NCBI GenBank assembly: GCA_027020105.1
Contig: JALUVW010000074.1
Location: forward strand, 1 to 9,596
DNA: 9,596 nucleotides
Origin: Candidatus Falkowiibacteriota bacterium
GTDB lineage: Bacteria > Patescibacteriota > Patescibacteriia > Patescibacteriales > SZUA-104
Reading direction: 5' to 3'
The position numbers and the translations under genes are program-made. Below are positions 1-6,284 of the stretch, piece by piece (position 1 is the first letter of the stretch; each line of letters starts with the position of its first letter). The notes under the pieces were generated by a model. It saw only the letters and a program-made list of their open reading frames with translations, searched no databases and was not told where the DNA came from.

Positions 1-73
1 TCTACGAATTACAAATTTTTTATAAATTTACAAATACTTTTGCAATTTATTAAAAATTTGAAAAATAATTAAC

Positions 74-125
74 TTTTGCAGGCCCTCGGGGTCTGCGAGC
101 TCGCAGACCCCGAGGGCCTGCAAAA
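74..125. repeat. 52-bp perfect palindrome with nested hairpins
   Basis: Positions 74-99 and 100-125 are exact reverse complements with no spacer, centred on GAGCTC. The core is very GC-rich and sits in strongly AT-rich DNA. Each arm can also fold on itself: GCAGGCCC-TCG-GGGTCTGC forms an 8-bp stem with one G.T pair. It lies about 95 bp past the stop of the glycosyltransferase. Neither strand has an uninterrupted T-run directly after the stem, so it is not a textbook terminator, although it could stop transcription. The size, perfection and composition contrast suggest an interspersed palindromic element; that reading is inference. ACTTTTGCA at 72-80, which overlaps the left edge, also occurs at 36-44. 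Confidence 0.85.
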
Positions 126-219
126 ACCAACCAAACCGTAAATTGCCAATCTCTAACCATAATAACATTATAGCATAAAATATAAAATATTATAATTTTC
201 CAAATTTCCCATTTCAACG

Positions 220-1917
220 TCATCTTTTCTTCGGCGTTACCCAAAATCCCATATACTTCCCCAGCATTAAACGAGTTTGCGCGTCAATGGCCGGAACGGC
301 GCCGAAAACAATAATGCTTAACGGAAGTATCAGCCACTGCGACACCATGGCGACCATTTTGCCGAAGCCGTATTTTTTCGGCCTGTCGGGCAAAAGAAAA
401 GTGGAGACAATGGCCGACAACACCAAACCGAACATGGCGGCGGTCATTAAATACCTGGTGACAATCGGCAAATTGCCGGATAAAACGGTCGCGTTAAACC
501 TGTCCCCTCCCAAAATTAACGGCAGCCATCCGATGACGCCGATGATTATGGCGTTGGTCGCCCACGAATGAAACCCGTAAACCTGATTTAATACGCGGCT
601 TATTACTTTCCACCGAACTCCCGGCTTATTAAAATTTTTCCAATTCTTTATCGCGTTAAACATTAAATACGGCAAATTTTCCACTCCCCAGCCCCAGCGC
701 CTTTGCTGTTTGTAAAGATTTTTCGCCGTACGCGAAACTTTTTCATCCATACAAACATCCATTGAAACCGGAAAATAAAGCGGCTCAACGCGATAATCTC
801 CGCCATAACGCAAAAAACAATGCCAAAAAATACGCGAATCCTCGGACACCATATTTGTCGCCCAAAATCCTATGTCAACCAAGGCTCGCCAGGTCATTGA
901 GTGCGAGGAATAAGTCGCCAGCTTTTCTTGCCTTATTTGCTGCATCATCTGCCAGAACGTGTTGGAAGACGCCGCCACTCGCGCGAAAAACGGAGCTTGC
1001 CAAATATTATTATGGTAAACGGGCACCGGCTGGTAGCTCGCCCTATACGGATTTTTTACGGTTAAAAATTTATACGACAAGCAATAAAAATATCCCGGAT
1101 ACACGACCGTGTCAATATCAAAAACGCTGACCAAAATTTTATCGTAATCCAAGTTTAGCGGATCAATTATTTTTCTTTTAACTTCGCGCGCCGCCCACGC
1201 CTGATTGGCGCCCTTGCCTTTCAGCTCCCCTTCAATCCCGTCAGGATGGACGGTAATCAAAAAACGCTTGAATTTATCCCCGTATTCCCGCTCTATTTCT
1301 TTCGCGTTATCCAGCGCCTTCTTCCCTCCTCTTTCTTCCACCGCCAAAACCACTATCATCTTATCGGTCGGATAACCGTCGTTAACCAATCCTTCAAAGC
1401 TTAACTTAATCACGTCCAAGCTTTCGTTGTATGTCGGCAAAATTATCAAATGAATAATCTCTTGCCACCGCGCGCCGGCCGTTGCCAACGGAGTTCCGGC
1501 TCCGGCGGACTCTTCCGGCGAACAACCGAAAGCGCGCCGCGGAACGGAGGTTTCGCGGCCAATCATTTCTTTGTTTCGGGGGAATGTTGACGGCAGCTCC
1601 TCGCACTTCTTCTTCCAATCAATCTTTTCGTTCTGCCTTAATCTCCGATAGCTCACCAATAAATGAACCCCCAAATAAACAACCAAAAGCAGCCAATAAA
1701 CATCAAAAGCGATGATAAAATAAGCCACCCAAACCGGCTTGAAATAAGACAAGACCGCCAACACCAACAACGTCGCCCAAGACAAAAATCCGGGGAATAT
1801 TTCCAAGGCGCGATATAATTTTCTGTCGTTGCCGCGCAAGTCGGACGCCTTTCCTATTTTTAAATAATTCATAATAAATCTTGGTTCAACGGACTGTTTT
1901 TGACAATGGTTAATCAT
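220..1917 (-). CDS. Membrane glycosyltransferase, family 2, cellulose-synthase-like
   Basis: This is a predicted inner-membrane glycosyltransferase that would transfer a sugar from a nucleotide donor to a growing glycan or lipid acceptor; the sugar is unknown. Two TM segments (about residues 41-59 and 63-89) precede a cytoplasmic GT-A domain that opens with ILPTYNE (159-165). It carries the metal-binding DxD (FDID, D267/D269), an acidic SED motif (E359/D360) and QxxRW (Q404-W408) in YKQQRRWGWG, the set known from processive GT2 enzymes such as cellulose and hyaluronan synthases. Three more TM segments follow (about 451-471, 489-510, 521-543). Residues 118-152 are an odd GC-rich insertion (separate entry). 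The start is uncertain: ATG at 1917 has no Shine-Dalgarno, and ATG at 1872 (MNYLKIGK) fits a normal N-terminus at least as well. It stands alone, with the stop (TGA) at 220-222. Confidence 0.9.
   Translation of the reverse strand: MINHCQKQSVEPRFIMNYLKIGKASDLRGNDRKLYRALEIFPGFLSWATLLVLAVLSYFKPVWVAYFIIAFDVYWLLLVVYLGVHLLVSYRRLRQNEKIDWKKKCEELPSTFPRNKEMIGRETSVPRRAFGCSPEESAGAGTPLATAGARWQEIIHLIILPTYNESLDVIKLSFEGLVNDGYPTDKMIVVLAVEERGGKKALDNAKEIEREYGDKFKRFLITVHPDGIEGELKGKGANQAWAAREVKRKIIDPLNLDYDKILVSVFDIDTVVYPGYFYCLSYKFLTVKNPYRASYQPVPVYHNNIWQAPFFARVAASSNTFWQMMQQIRQEKLATYSSHSMTWRALVDIGFWATNMVSEDSRIFWHCFLRYGGDYRVEPLYFPVSMDVCMDEKVSRTAKNLYKQQRRWGWGVENLPYLMFNAIKNWKNFNKPGVRWKVISRVLNQVYGFHSWATNAIIIGVIGWLPLILGGDRFNATVLSGNLPIVTRYLMTAAMFGLVLSAIVSTFLLPDRPKKYGFGKMVAMVSQWLILPLSIIVFGAVPAIDAQTRLMLGKYMGFWVTPKKR
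1462..1566 (-). repeat. GC-rich in-frame insertion in the glycosyltransferase gene
   Basis: This 105-bp (35-codon) segment separates the second TM helix from the GT-A domain. By hand count 1465-1560 is about 73% GC, far above the flanking gene. It encodes Ala/Gly/Pro/Ser/Arg-rich sequence (for example PEESAGAGTPLATAGAR) unlike the rest of the protein. It contains a 10-bp stem at 1536-1559 with a four-base loop and one G.T pair, and a 6-bp stem at 1479-1491 (CCGTTG-C-CAACGG). The flanks resemble each other: aaagaaatgatt and caagagattatt match at 9 of 12, giving KEMI before and QEII after. Removing the segment would leave a continuous KE-IIHLIILPTYNE. An in-frame palindromic-element insertion, like the Rickettsia palindromic elements in concept, is my inference. 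Confidence 0.55.
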
Positions 1918-2139
1918 TTTAATAACAAAACTTCAGAGTAACCGGTATGAATGTAAGCATATCATATATTAGCGTAACGCACAAATATCAATCATTGCCC
2001 AAACAAAGAAGTTCGCGCAAGAAATCAAGGTAAATTTTCGGCTGTTTTACGTAACGGCGCGTATCCGTCCGCGAGCATCGGGCAAAATGATTTTTGGCTC
2101 AATATTAAGGCATTCTTTATGTTTTCGCGCCGGCCAATG
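1918..2139. other. Intergenic stretch upstream of the glycosyltransferase
   Basis: I see no convincing gene here; the longest readable ORFs are under 30 codons and lack ribosome binding sites. It contains a tentative minus-strand promoter (separate entry). The part nearest 2030-2130 has no structure I can name. Confidence 0.5.
1963..1991 (-). promoter_or_regulatory. Possible promoter for the glycosyltransferase
   Basis: On the minus strand TTGATA (1991-1986) is followed after 17 bases by TATATG (1968-1963). An alternative -10, TATGAT, overlaps at 1966-1961 with a 19-base spacer. Either would start transcription about 40 bases before the ATG at 1917. The matches are only moderate and no other site upstream looks better. 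Confidence 0.35.
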
Positions 2140-2181
2140 AAAAAGGCGGTGTAATTAGTGTTTGGCTAAAATTACACCGCC
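2140..2181 (-). terminator. Intrinsic terminator after the Cys-rich gene
   Basis: A perfect 12-bp inverted repeat (GGCGGTGTAATT at 2145-2156, complement at 2170-2181) encloses a 13-base loop. Read on the minus strand the stem is followed at once by TTTTT (2144-2140). It begins about 20 bases past the stop of the gene ending at 2202, exactly where that gene's terminator should be. Confidence 0.85.
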
Positions 2182-2201
2182 CGGCAGTTGCCTAAAATGA
2201 C

Positions 2202-2591
2202 TTATTCCTCAAAGTGGCAAAATTCTATTTCCTTGACCTTTCCCGGGGGAGCCCAAATCCCCGTCCAGTCGGCAGGGCCCATTTCGGCGCATCTTCCGCA
2301 GCCGACCGGCAGCCTTTGTTCCTCGTCAAACCAGACGGAGTGCTCCGGCAAGACAAAATTTTTTTTCGCGACATACGAGGTAATCGGCATACCGATGAGT
2401 ATGACCCCGTCGCACCAAGCGCACTTGATCGCCATCTTTTCAAGACAGCGATGGCAATAGTCTGTTTTGCCGTCAACGACCGGAACCTTGACTTCGCGGC
2501 TTGCGCCAAAAGCGCTTACCCTGTCCTTTACCAAGGTTTCATGGCCGCAACCGGCCATAATTTTTTTCTTGAAAACGCCAAAGAGCTTCAT
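2202..2591 (-). CDS. Cys-rich, probable zinc-binding protein, unknown function
   Basis: A 129-residue soluble protein with no TM segment or signal peptide. I do not recognise the family. It has nine cysteines in a zinc-knuckle-like layout: C15 with H17 (CGHE), CHRC at 46-49, CAWC at 57-60, CGRC at 98-101 and C125 near the end. That is enough for two Zn2+ sites, for instance a treble-clef or rubredoxin-like fold; this is inference. The start is well supported: AAGGAGGAAG lies on the minus strand with the GGAGG core 7-9 bases before the ATG, one of the few strong Shine-Dalgarno sites in the window. It has its own promoter (2648-2675) and terminator (2140-2181), so it is a single-gene unit, probably expressed separately from the ATPase gene upstream. 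Confidence 0.85.
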   Translation of the reverse strand: MKLFGVFKKKIMAGCGHETLVKDRVSAFGASREVKVPVVDGKTDYCHRCLEKMAIKCAWCDGVILIGMPITSYVAKKNFVLPEHSVWFDEEQRLPVGCGRCAEMGPADWTGIWAPPGKVKEIEFCHFEE

Positions 2592-2647
2592 TCGTCTTCC
2601 TCCTTTTCCGAGTTTATAAATTGGTTTACAATTTTTATCCTAAAGCC

Positions 2648-2675
2648 ATCTTAAGCAAAAAAATCGTTCTGTCAA
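2648..2675 (-). promoter_or_regulatory. Promoter of the Cys-rich gene
   Basis: On the minus strand a consensus -35, TTGACA (2675-2670), is followed after 16 bases by TAAGAT (2653-2648, four of six -10 matches). The -35 starts 14 bases past the stop of the ATPase gene. The predicted leader is about 50 bases and ends with the strong Shine-Dalgarno. Confidence 0.55.
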
Positions 2676-2688
2676 TAATATTAAAATA

Positions 2689-4515
2689 TCAGAGCCGCAC
2701 ATCCTCTCCCTCGTTCAACTCTCCCTCTTGTTCATAATGGCTCTTGGACGCTTTTTTTTCGCCGGGAGCGTCTTTCTTGCCGCCGCCAAAAGTTACGACC
2801 CCCCTGTTAATCGCCTCTTTAAGCGATATTTCCTTGGGAATCGTCGGTTTTACCGTTTTCAGCTCATCCTCCTTGATTTTCCTCCTTCTTTCCGCCTCTT
2901 CCCTTTTTTCCTGGCGCGCGCGGCTTAAGCAGTCGCGGCAAAGAACCGGACGCACTCCATCCGGCGCGAATGAAACCCTTGTTTCCTTACCGCAACGAGA
3001 ACAAACGGCGCTATATTTGTAAACATCTTCTTTCGCCGCCGCGGGGGGCTCGCCGGAAGCAAAACGATTCGGAGGCGTAAAGCGGCCCTCGGCCAAACCG
3101 TCCGTTTTTGCTTGTGATCCCCCGTTATCAGTCTTTGCTTGCGGAACAGTTCGCGAAGTTGACTGCTTCGGCCGATGAACGTCTTTCTTGGCGCCGCCGT
3201 TCTTCGCCGCCGGCTTCCCGCTGTCTCGCTCGCTCAAATTCTCGTGCCAGCGGGCAATCTTTTCCTCCACAATTTCCCTCTTCTTGGCGTATCTTTCACG
3301 GGAAACATTGATTACTTTTTGCGTATTTCCCGTTTTCTCTTCCTCGCTTAAAGGAGGCAATCCTCTGGCCGAAAACGGATCGGAAGAAACGCCGTCAATC
3401 ATCAGCTTAATATAAAACTCGTATTTTGGAATATTGACAATATCTTCCGCGGTAAACACGGGTAAAAATTCCGGAGCAAGCGCCTCGGCGTCGGCGGCGC
3501 CGACCCTGAACACTATCAACGTGCCGACATTCCCGAATACGGCCGCCTTCACTGTTTCGTCCAGCTGTTCAATGTATTGATGGGCCATTATCAAGTTAAG
3601 CCGATATTTTCTGGCTTCCGATAAAATATTGGCGAAACTGCCGGTGGCGAAATTTTGGAATTCGTCAACATACAAATAGAAATCACTGCGTTTTTCCTCG
3701 GGTATATCAACGCGGCTCATGGCCGCCAACTGAATTTTGGTTATCATCATGGCCCCCAAAAGGGCGGAATTGTCCTCCCCTATCCTTCCTTTGCTCAAAT
3801 TCAAGATTAAAATTTTCCCTTCGTCCATTACTTTCCGCACGTCAACCGACGACTTTACTTGGCCGACAATATTGCGTATTAAAGAACTGGACAAAAATTG
3901 ACCAACTTTATTTTGGATTGGAGACACGGCTTCGGACGCGAATTTATCCGCGTAACCGGCAAACTCGTTTACCCAAAACGACTTAACGACCGGATCTTGT
4001 ATTTTTTCAATGACTTTTTTTCTAAACGCTTTATCGGACAACATTCTGGTAACGGCGAGCAATGTTGATCCCGGGTAGTCCAAAATCGCCAATACCGCGT
4101 TGCGAAGAATATATTCCAGCCGCGGCCCCCATGAATCGGCCCATAATTTTTGAAATACTCCGAGCAAACCGGAAGCAACCAAATGCCTTAAATGCGGCTC
4201 CACCTGCTCAACCACGTTAAAGGCTATGGGGTATTCCATATCCGCCGGATTAAAATAAATCACGTCATTAACGCGATTGGAGGGAATAAACTCAATTATC
4301 TTTTCGGCCAAATCACCGTGCGGGTCAACAACGGCGACTCCGTGGCCGGCCCTAATGTCCTCCACTATCATATTTTCCAGCACGGTTGACTTCCCCATCC
4401 CGGTTTTACCGATTAAATACATATGACGACGGCGATCGTCCTTTTTGATGCCGAATACTCTATGTTGGTTGCGAAATGTTGTTTCGCCGAAAACCGTGAT
4501 TTCTTGATTGGACAT
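2689..4515 (-). CDS. VirD4/TraG-like ATPase with C-terminal CxxC-x17-CxxC zinc ribbon
   Basis: A 608-residue P-loop ATPase of the type IV secretion coupling protein / HerA-FtsK class, which in known members pumps DNA or protein through a membrane channel. Walker A is GKTGMGKST (36-44), Walker B is YLYVDEF (280-286), and AHQYIEQL (311-318) matches the sensor region before the C-terminal motor motifs. The ATPase core ends near residue 390. A charged linker follows, with QAKTD twice (459-463, 468-472), then a zinc ribbon with C505, C508, C526 and C529. The spacing between the pairs is exactly 17, which fits the CxxC-x17-CxxC domain family. The tail is Lys/Glu-rich. No TM helix is visible, unlike classical VirD4, so it may work with separate membrane partners. 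No Shine-Dalgarno precedes the ATG. The promoter is at 4613-4621. No other secretion genes are in the window, so the substrate is unknown. Confidence 0.92.
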   Translation of the reverse strand: MSNQEITVFGETTFRNQHRVFGIKKDDRRRHMYLIGKTGMGKSTVLENMIVEDIRAGHGVAVVDPHGDLAEKIIEFIPSNRVNDVIYFNPADMEYPIAFNVVEQVEPHLRHLVASGLLGVFQKLWADSWGPRLEYILRNAVLAILDYPGSTLLAVTRMLSDKAFRKKVIEKIQDPVVKSFWVNEFAGYADKFASEAVSPIQNKVGQFLSSSLIRNIVGQVKSSVDVRKVMDEGKILILNLSKGRIGEDNSALLGAMMITKIQLAAMSRVDIPEEKRSDFYLYVDEFQNFATGSFANILSEARKYRLNLIMAHQYIEQLDETVKAAVFGNVGTLIVFRVGAADAEALAPEFLPVFTAEDIVNIPKYEFYIKLMIDGVSSDPFSARGLPPLSEEEKTGNTQKVINVSRERYAKKREIVEEKIARWHENLSERDSGKPAAKNGGAKKDVHRPKQSTSRTVPQAKTDNGGSQAKTDGLAEGRFTPPNRFASGEPPAAAKEDVYKYSAVCSRCGKETRVSFAPDGVRPVLCRDCLSRARQEKREEAERRRKIKEDELKTVKPTIPKEISLKEAINRGVVTFGGGKKDAPGEKKASKSHYEQEGELNEGEDVRL

Positions 4516-4567
4516 AAACTAAAAGCAAAATTTACGCGATTACCGGTTAAAATTAAGACGAAGCGTG

Positions 4568-4600
4568 TTAACGCCGAACCAAACCCTGATAAACGCTCAT
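4568..4600 (-). other. Possible 10-codon leader ORF before the ATPase gene
   Basis: ATG at 4600 reads MSVYQGLVRR and stops at TAA (4570-4568), inside the roughly 90-base leader of the ATPase gene. It has no good Shine-Dalgarno and the ATG would be only about six bases into the transcript. It may be chance. Confidence 0.15.
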
Positions 4601-4612
4601 TGTTTTATGTTT

Positions 4613-4621
4613 ATTATACCA
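4613..4621 (-). promoter_or_regulatory. Extended -10 promoter for the VirD4-like ATPase
   Basis: The minus strand reads TGGTATAAT: a perfect -10 hexamer (4618-4613) with the TGn extension. No -35 hexamer is recognisable at 16-18 bases, which is normal for extended -10 promoters. It lies directly downstream of the terminator at 4628-4661 and would give a leader of about 90 bases, so it marks the start of the next transcription unit. Confidence 0.6.
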
Positions 4622-4627
4622 TAAACC

Positions 4628-4661
4628 ATTAAAAACAAAACCCCTTGCGAATATCGGGGTT
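4628..4661 (-). terminator. Intrinsic terminator closing the TSP3/small-ORF unit
   Basis: AACCCC (4639-4644) pairs with GGGGTT (4656-4661) around an 11-base loop. On the minus strand the stem runs into TTTTGTTTTT. The stop codon of the small ORF (4662-4660) overlaps the upstream arm, so the ORF fits exactly between the TSP3/PsbP-like gene and this terminator. Confidence 0.7.
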
Positions 4662-4812
4662 AATGGAAATTTGAGTCGCGATTTATCGGTTCGCGTCCCT
4701 TTAATTTATTGTTATTTGCCGCGAAGAAGAGGGTGTTGTCGGAATAAATTAACATAGGCGTACTGACCGTTCCGCTCCTTGCGAAAACAATAAAAAACCA
4801 AGAAAAAGCCAT
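4660..4812 (-). CDS. Small ORF, 50 residues, with strong ribosome binding site
   Basis: An uncalled ORF runs from ATG at 4812 to TAA at 4660. GGAGGG (4825-4820) lies seven bases before the ATG, near the ideal spacing and one of only three clear Shine-Dalgarno sites in the window. The product starts MAFSWFFIVFARSGTVSTPM and continues with LIYSDNTLFFAANNN and a basic, polar tail. The N-terminus is hydrophobic (WFFIVF) but short for a TM helix. It begins 46 bases past the stop of the TSP3/PsbP-like gene and ends in the terminator stem, so it would be co-transcribed. I recognise no family. Coding status rests on the ribosome binding site, position and lack of interruption. A chance ORF in a 3' untranslated region remains possible. 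Confidence 0.5.
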   Translation of the reverse strand: MAFSWFFIVFARSGTVSTPMLIYSDNTLFFAANNNKLKGREPINRDSNFH

Positions 4813-4858
4813 TGTCAATCCCTCCGATGTTCAATGTCCGTGTTTCGCGCGCGAACAT

Positions 4859-6193
4859 TTACTGTCCGACGCTGAAACTTTTGACCATCATATCAAAAAT
4901 ATTCTTGTACTCCAGAACGTTTCCGTCGCCGAAATTATAAGTAATCGTGTAGATATAATCACGGTTATCGTCGGTCAAGTAAACGGTTAAGTCGTCTTCA
5001 TTTTTAATTCCCTTCCATTTCTCTCCGGAAATTCGCCTTGAATTGTCAATATTTGACACGTTAAATTGCCGCTCATACCATTCGTCCATAGATTGCTTAT
5101 CCGCGTTTTTTTGGGTAATAACTTGAACAAAATGATTGTCGGCCGACTTAAAAATAACGGAATCGTCTCCTTCTATTTTATTTATCAGCCAGTCGGACGG
5201 ATAAAACAAGCTATATCCGTAAGTATTGTTTTTATATTTTTTAATCGCCGGGCTGGCCTCCAATTTGCCTTCTCCGACGGGATTATATAAATTTAAAACC
5301 TCGCTTAAATCCGAATAACCGTCTCCATCGCTATCGGGACCGTCTATATCGCTTCCAAGCGCGACCTCTTCTTTGTCGGTTAGGCCGTCCGCGTCGCCGT
5401 CCGCGCCGCTGTTAAATCCCGCTTGTTCGGTTGGGGCAACGTCGGTTCCTTCCGCCTCTTCTTTCGCGTCCTCCCAACCCTCACTGTTTAATTTCCAAAC
5501 GCCGTCTTCACGCTTCATGGTAATATTTCCTTTTCTGCTTAAATCTTTGGTAACCGCGGATAATATCGCCGTATTGCCTTTTATTTCTTCTTTAATGTCT
5601 CCAATTTCATCTAATTTCGGCATAGTTTGCCGTATTACCAGCGATACGATATTGTTTTTAAAAGAATCCGGCGCGCCTTCAACTTGCTTCTTTTCTTTTT
5701 CAAATTCTTTTATTCTGTTTTTGCTGCCATATTTCAGTATTAACCGCTCAAAATCATTAAAAGTCGCCGCTTTATCCAATTTCGCCTTTGCTTTCATATA
5801 GCTTTCTTTCGGAGTTTCAATCGTTGCCGGAGCAACGGCCGGTTTTTGCGTGTCTTCTTTTTTTATTTTCTTAATTTGAGTTTTGTCTTCCGCGTTTTTA
5901 ACGTCTATCGCGGGAGGGGCCGGCTCCGTCACCGCCGGTTTTTCTTTGGTTAAATAAAAATATGACAACACGGACACCGCGACTAAAAACACGGCTCCCG
6001 CCGCCATAATAAATATACCCATGGTTTTGGCCCGGCTTTTTTGTTTGTGGACGACGCGAAAACGCTCGGGCATCACATAAACATTGATATTGTTTTCTAT
6101 TTCTTTTTCATAATCCCTCTCCTTGTCCTTTATAATATCAACATCCGAACCCAATTTTTCTTTTTTGTTTTTTTTCTTTAATATATTAAACAT
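4859..6193 (-). CDS. Membrane-anchored TSP3-repeat protein with PsbP-like C-terminus
   Basis: A 444-residue envelope protein. A basic, Lys-rich cytoplasmic tail (1-56) precedes one TM helix (about 58-80) and a Pro/Lys/Glu linker. Residues about 130-240 resemble the small alpha+beta lipoprotein domains that read 'gntA.l...kdlsrkg...k.edGvWkl' (DUF4878/NTF2-like; inferred). Two Asp-rich TSP3/EF-hand-type loops follow: DGDADGLTDKEE (265-276) and DSDGDGYSDLSE (287-298), which probably bind Ca2+. The last ~125 residues start YGYSLFYPSDW (325-335), the signature of PsbP-like domains. The expected topology is N-in with a large external part. It lacks a Shine-Dalgarno. It is 91 bp from, and related to, the TSP3 gene at 6285-7043; both share a (N/D)P-x-GEGKL motif after the repeats. 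A likely partner or sibling surface protein; function unknown. Confidence 0.85.
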   Translation of the reverse strand: MFNILKKKNKKEKLGSDVDIIKDKERDYEKEIENNINVYVMPERFRVVHKQKSRAKTMGIFIMAAGAVFLVAVSVLSYFYLTKEKPAVTEPAPPAIDVKNAEDKTQIKKIKKEDTQKPAVAPATIETPKESYMKAKAKLDKAATFNDFERLILKYGSKNRIKEFEKEKKQVEGAPDSFKNNIVSLVIRQTMPKLDEIGDIKEEIKGNTAILSAVTKDLSRKGNITMKREDGVWKLNSEGWEDAKEEAEGTDVAPTEQAGFNSGADGDADGLTDKEEVALGSDIDGPDSDGDGYSDLSEVLNLYNPVGEGKLEASPAIKKYKNNTYGYSLFYPSDWLINKIEGDDSVIFKSADNHFVQVITQKNADKQSMDEWYERQFNVSNIDNSRRISGEKWKGIKNEDDLTVYLTDDNRDYIYTITYNFGDGNVLEYKNIFDMMVKSFSVGQ

Positions 6194-6220
6194 TTTTCAA
6201 CTGCTTAACGGTGATGGGCG

Positions 6221-6226
6221 ATTATA
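6221..6226 (-). promoter_or_regulatory. -10 box of the TSP3/PsbP-like gene
   Basis: TATAAT on the minus strand, 27 bases before the ATG at 6193. No good -35 is visible at 17 bases. The hexamer overlaps the right end of the dyad at 6223-6251. Confidence 0.45.
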
Positions 6227-6251
6227 CCGCTTTAAATGATAGAGCGGTATA
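6223..6251. promoter_or_regulatory. Dyad overlapping a -10 box: candidate operator
   Basis: TATACCGCT (6223-6231) and its exact complement AGCGGTATA (6243-6251) flank an 11-base spacer. On the minus strand the second arm runs straight into the TATAAT box of the gene starting at 6193. There is no T-run after the stem, so it does not look like the terminator of the upstream TSP3 gene. The half-site length and the overlap with the core promoter fit a repressor operator, or a stem blocking readthrough; this is inference. Confidence 0.4.
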
Positions 6252-6284
6252 TCCCCCATTCACTAAGCCATAAGCCCTGACCGG

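Noticed and set aside
50..244. 64-codon minus-strand ORF across the left palindrome
   Set aside because: It overlaps the 3' end of the glycosyltransferase gene, reads through the palindrome to give a mirrored Gly/Pro/Arg stretch, and has no ribosome binding site.
2214..2654. 146-codon plus-strand ORF opposite the Cys-rich gene
   Set aside because: It is antisense to a gene with a clear Shine-Dalgarno, promoter and terminator. The product has no recognisable features and no ribosome binding site.
4662..4720. Possible tRNA because of a T-loop-like GGTTCGCGTCCC
   Set aside because: No matching acceptor, anticodon or D stems could be drawn around it, and it lies inside the small ORF.
4844..4855. 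12-bp palindrome TTCGCGCGCGAA just past the TSP3/PsbP-like gene
   Set aside because: It is short, alternating CG sequence and has no T-run. The real terminator is at 4628-4661.
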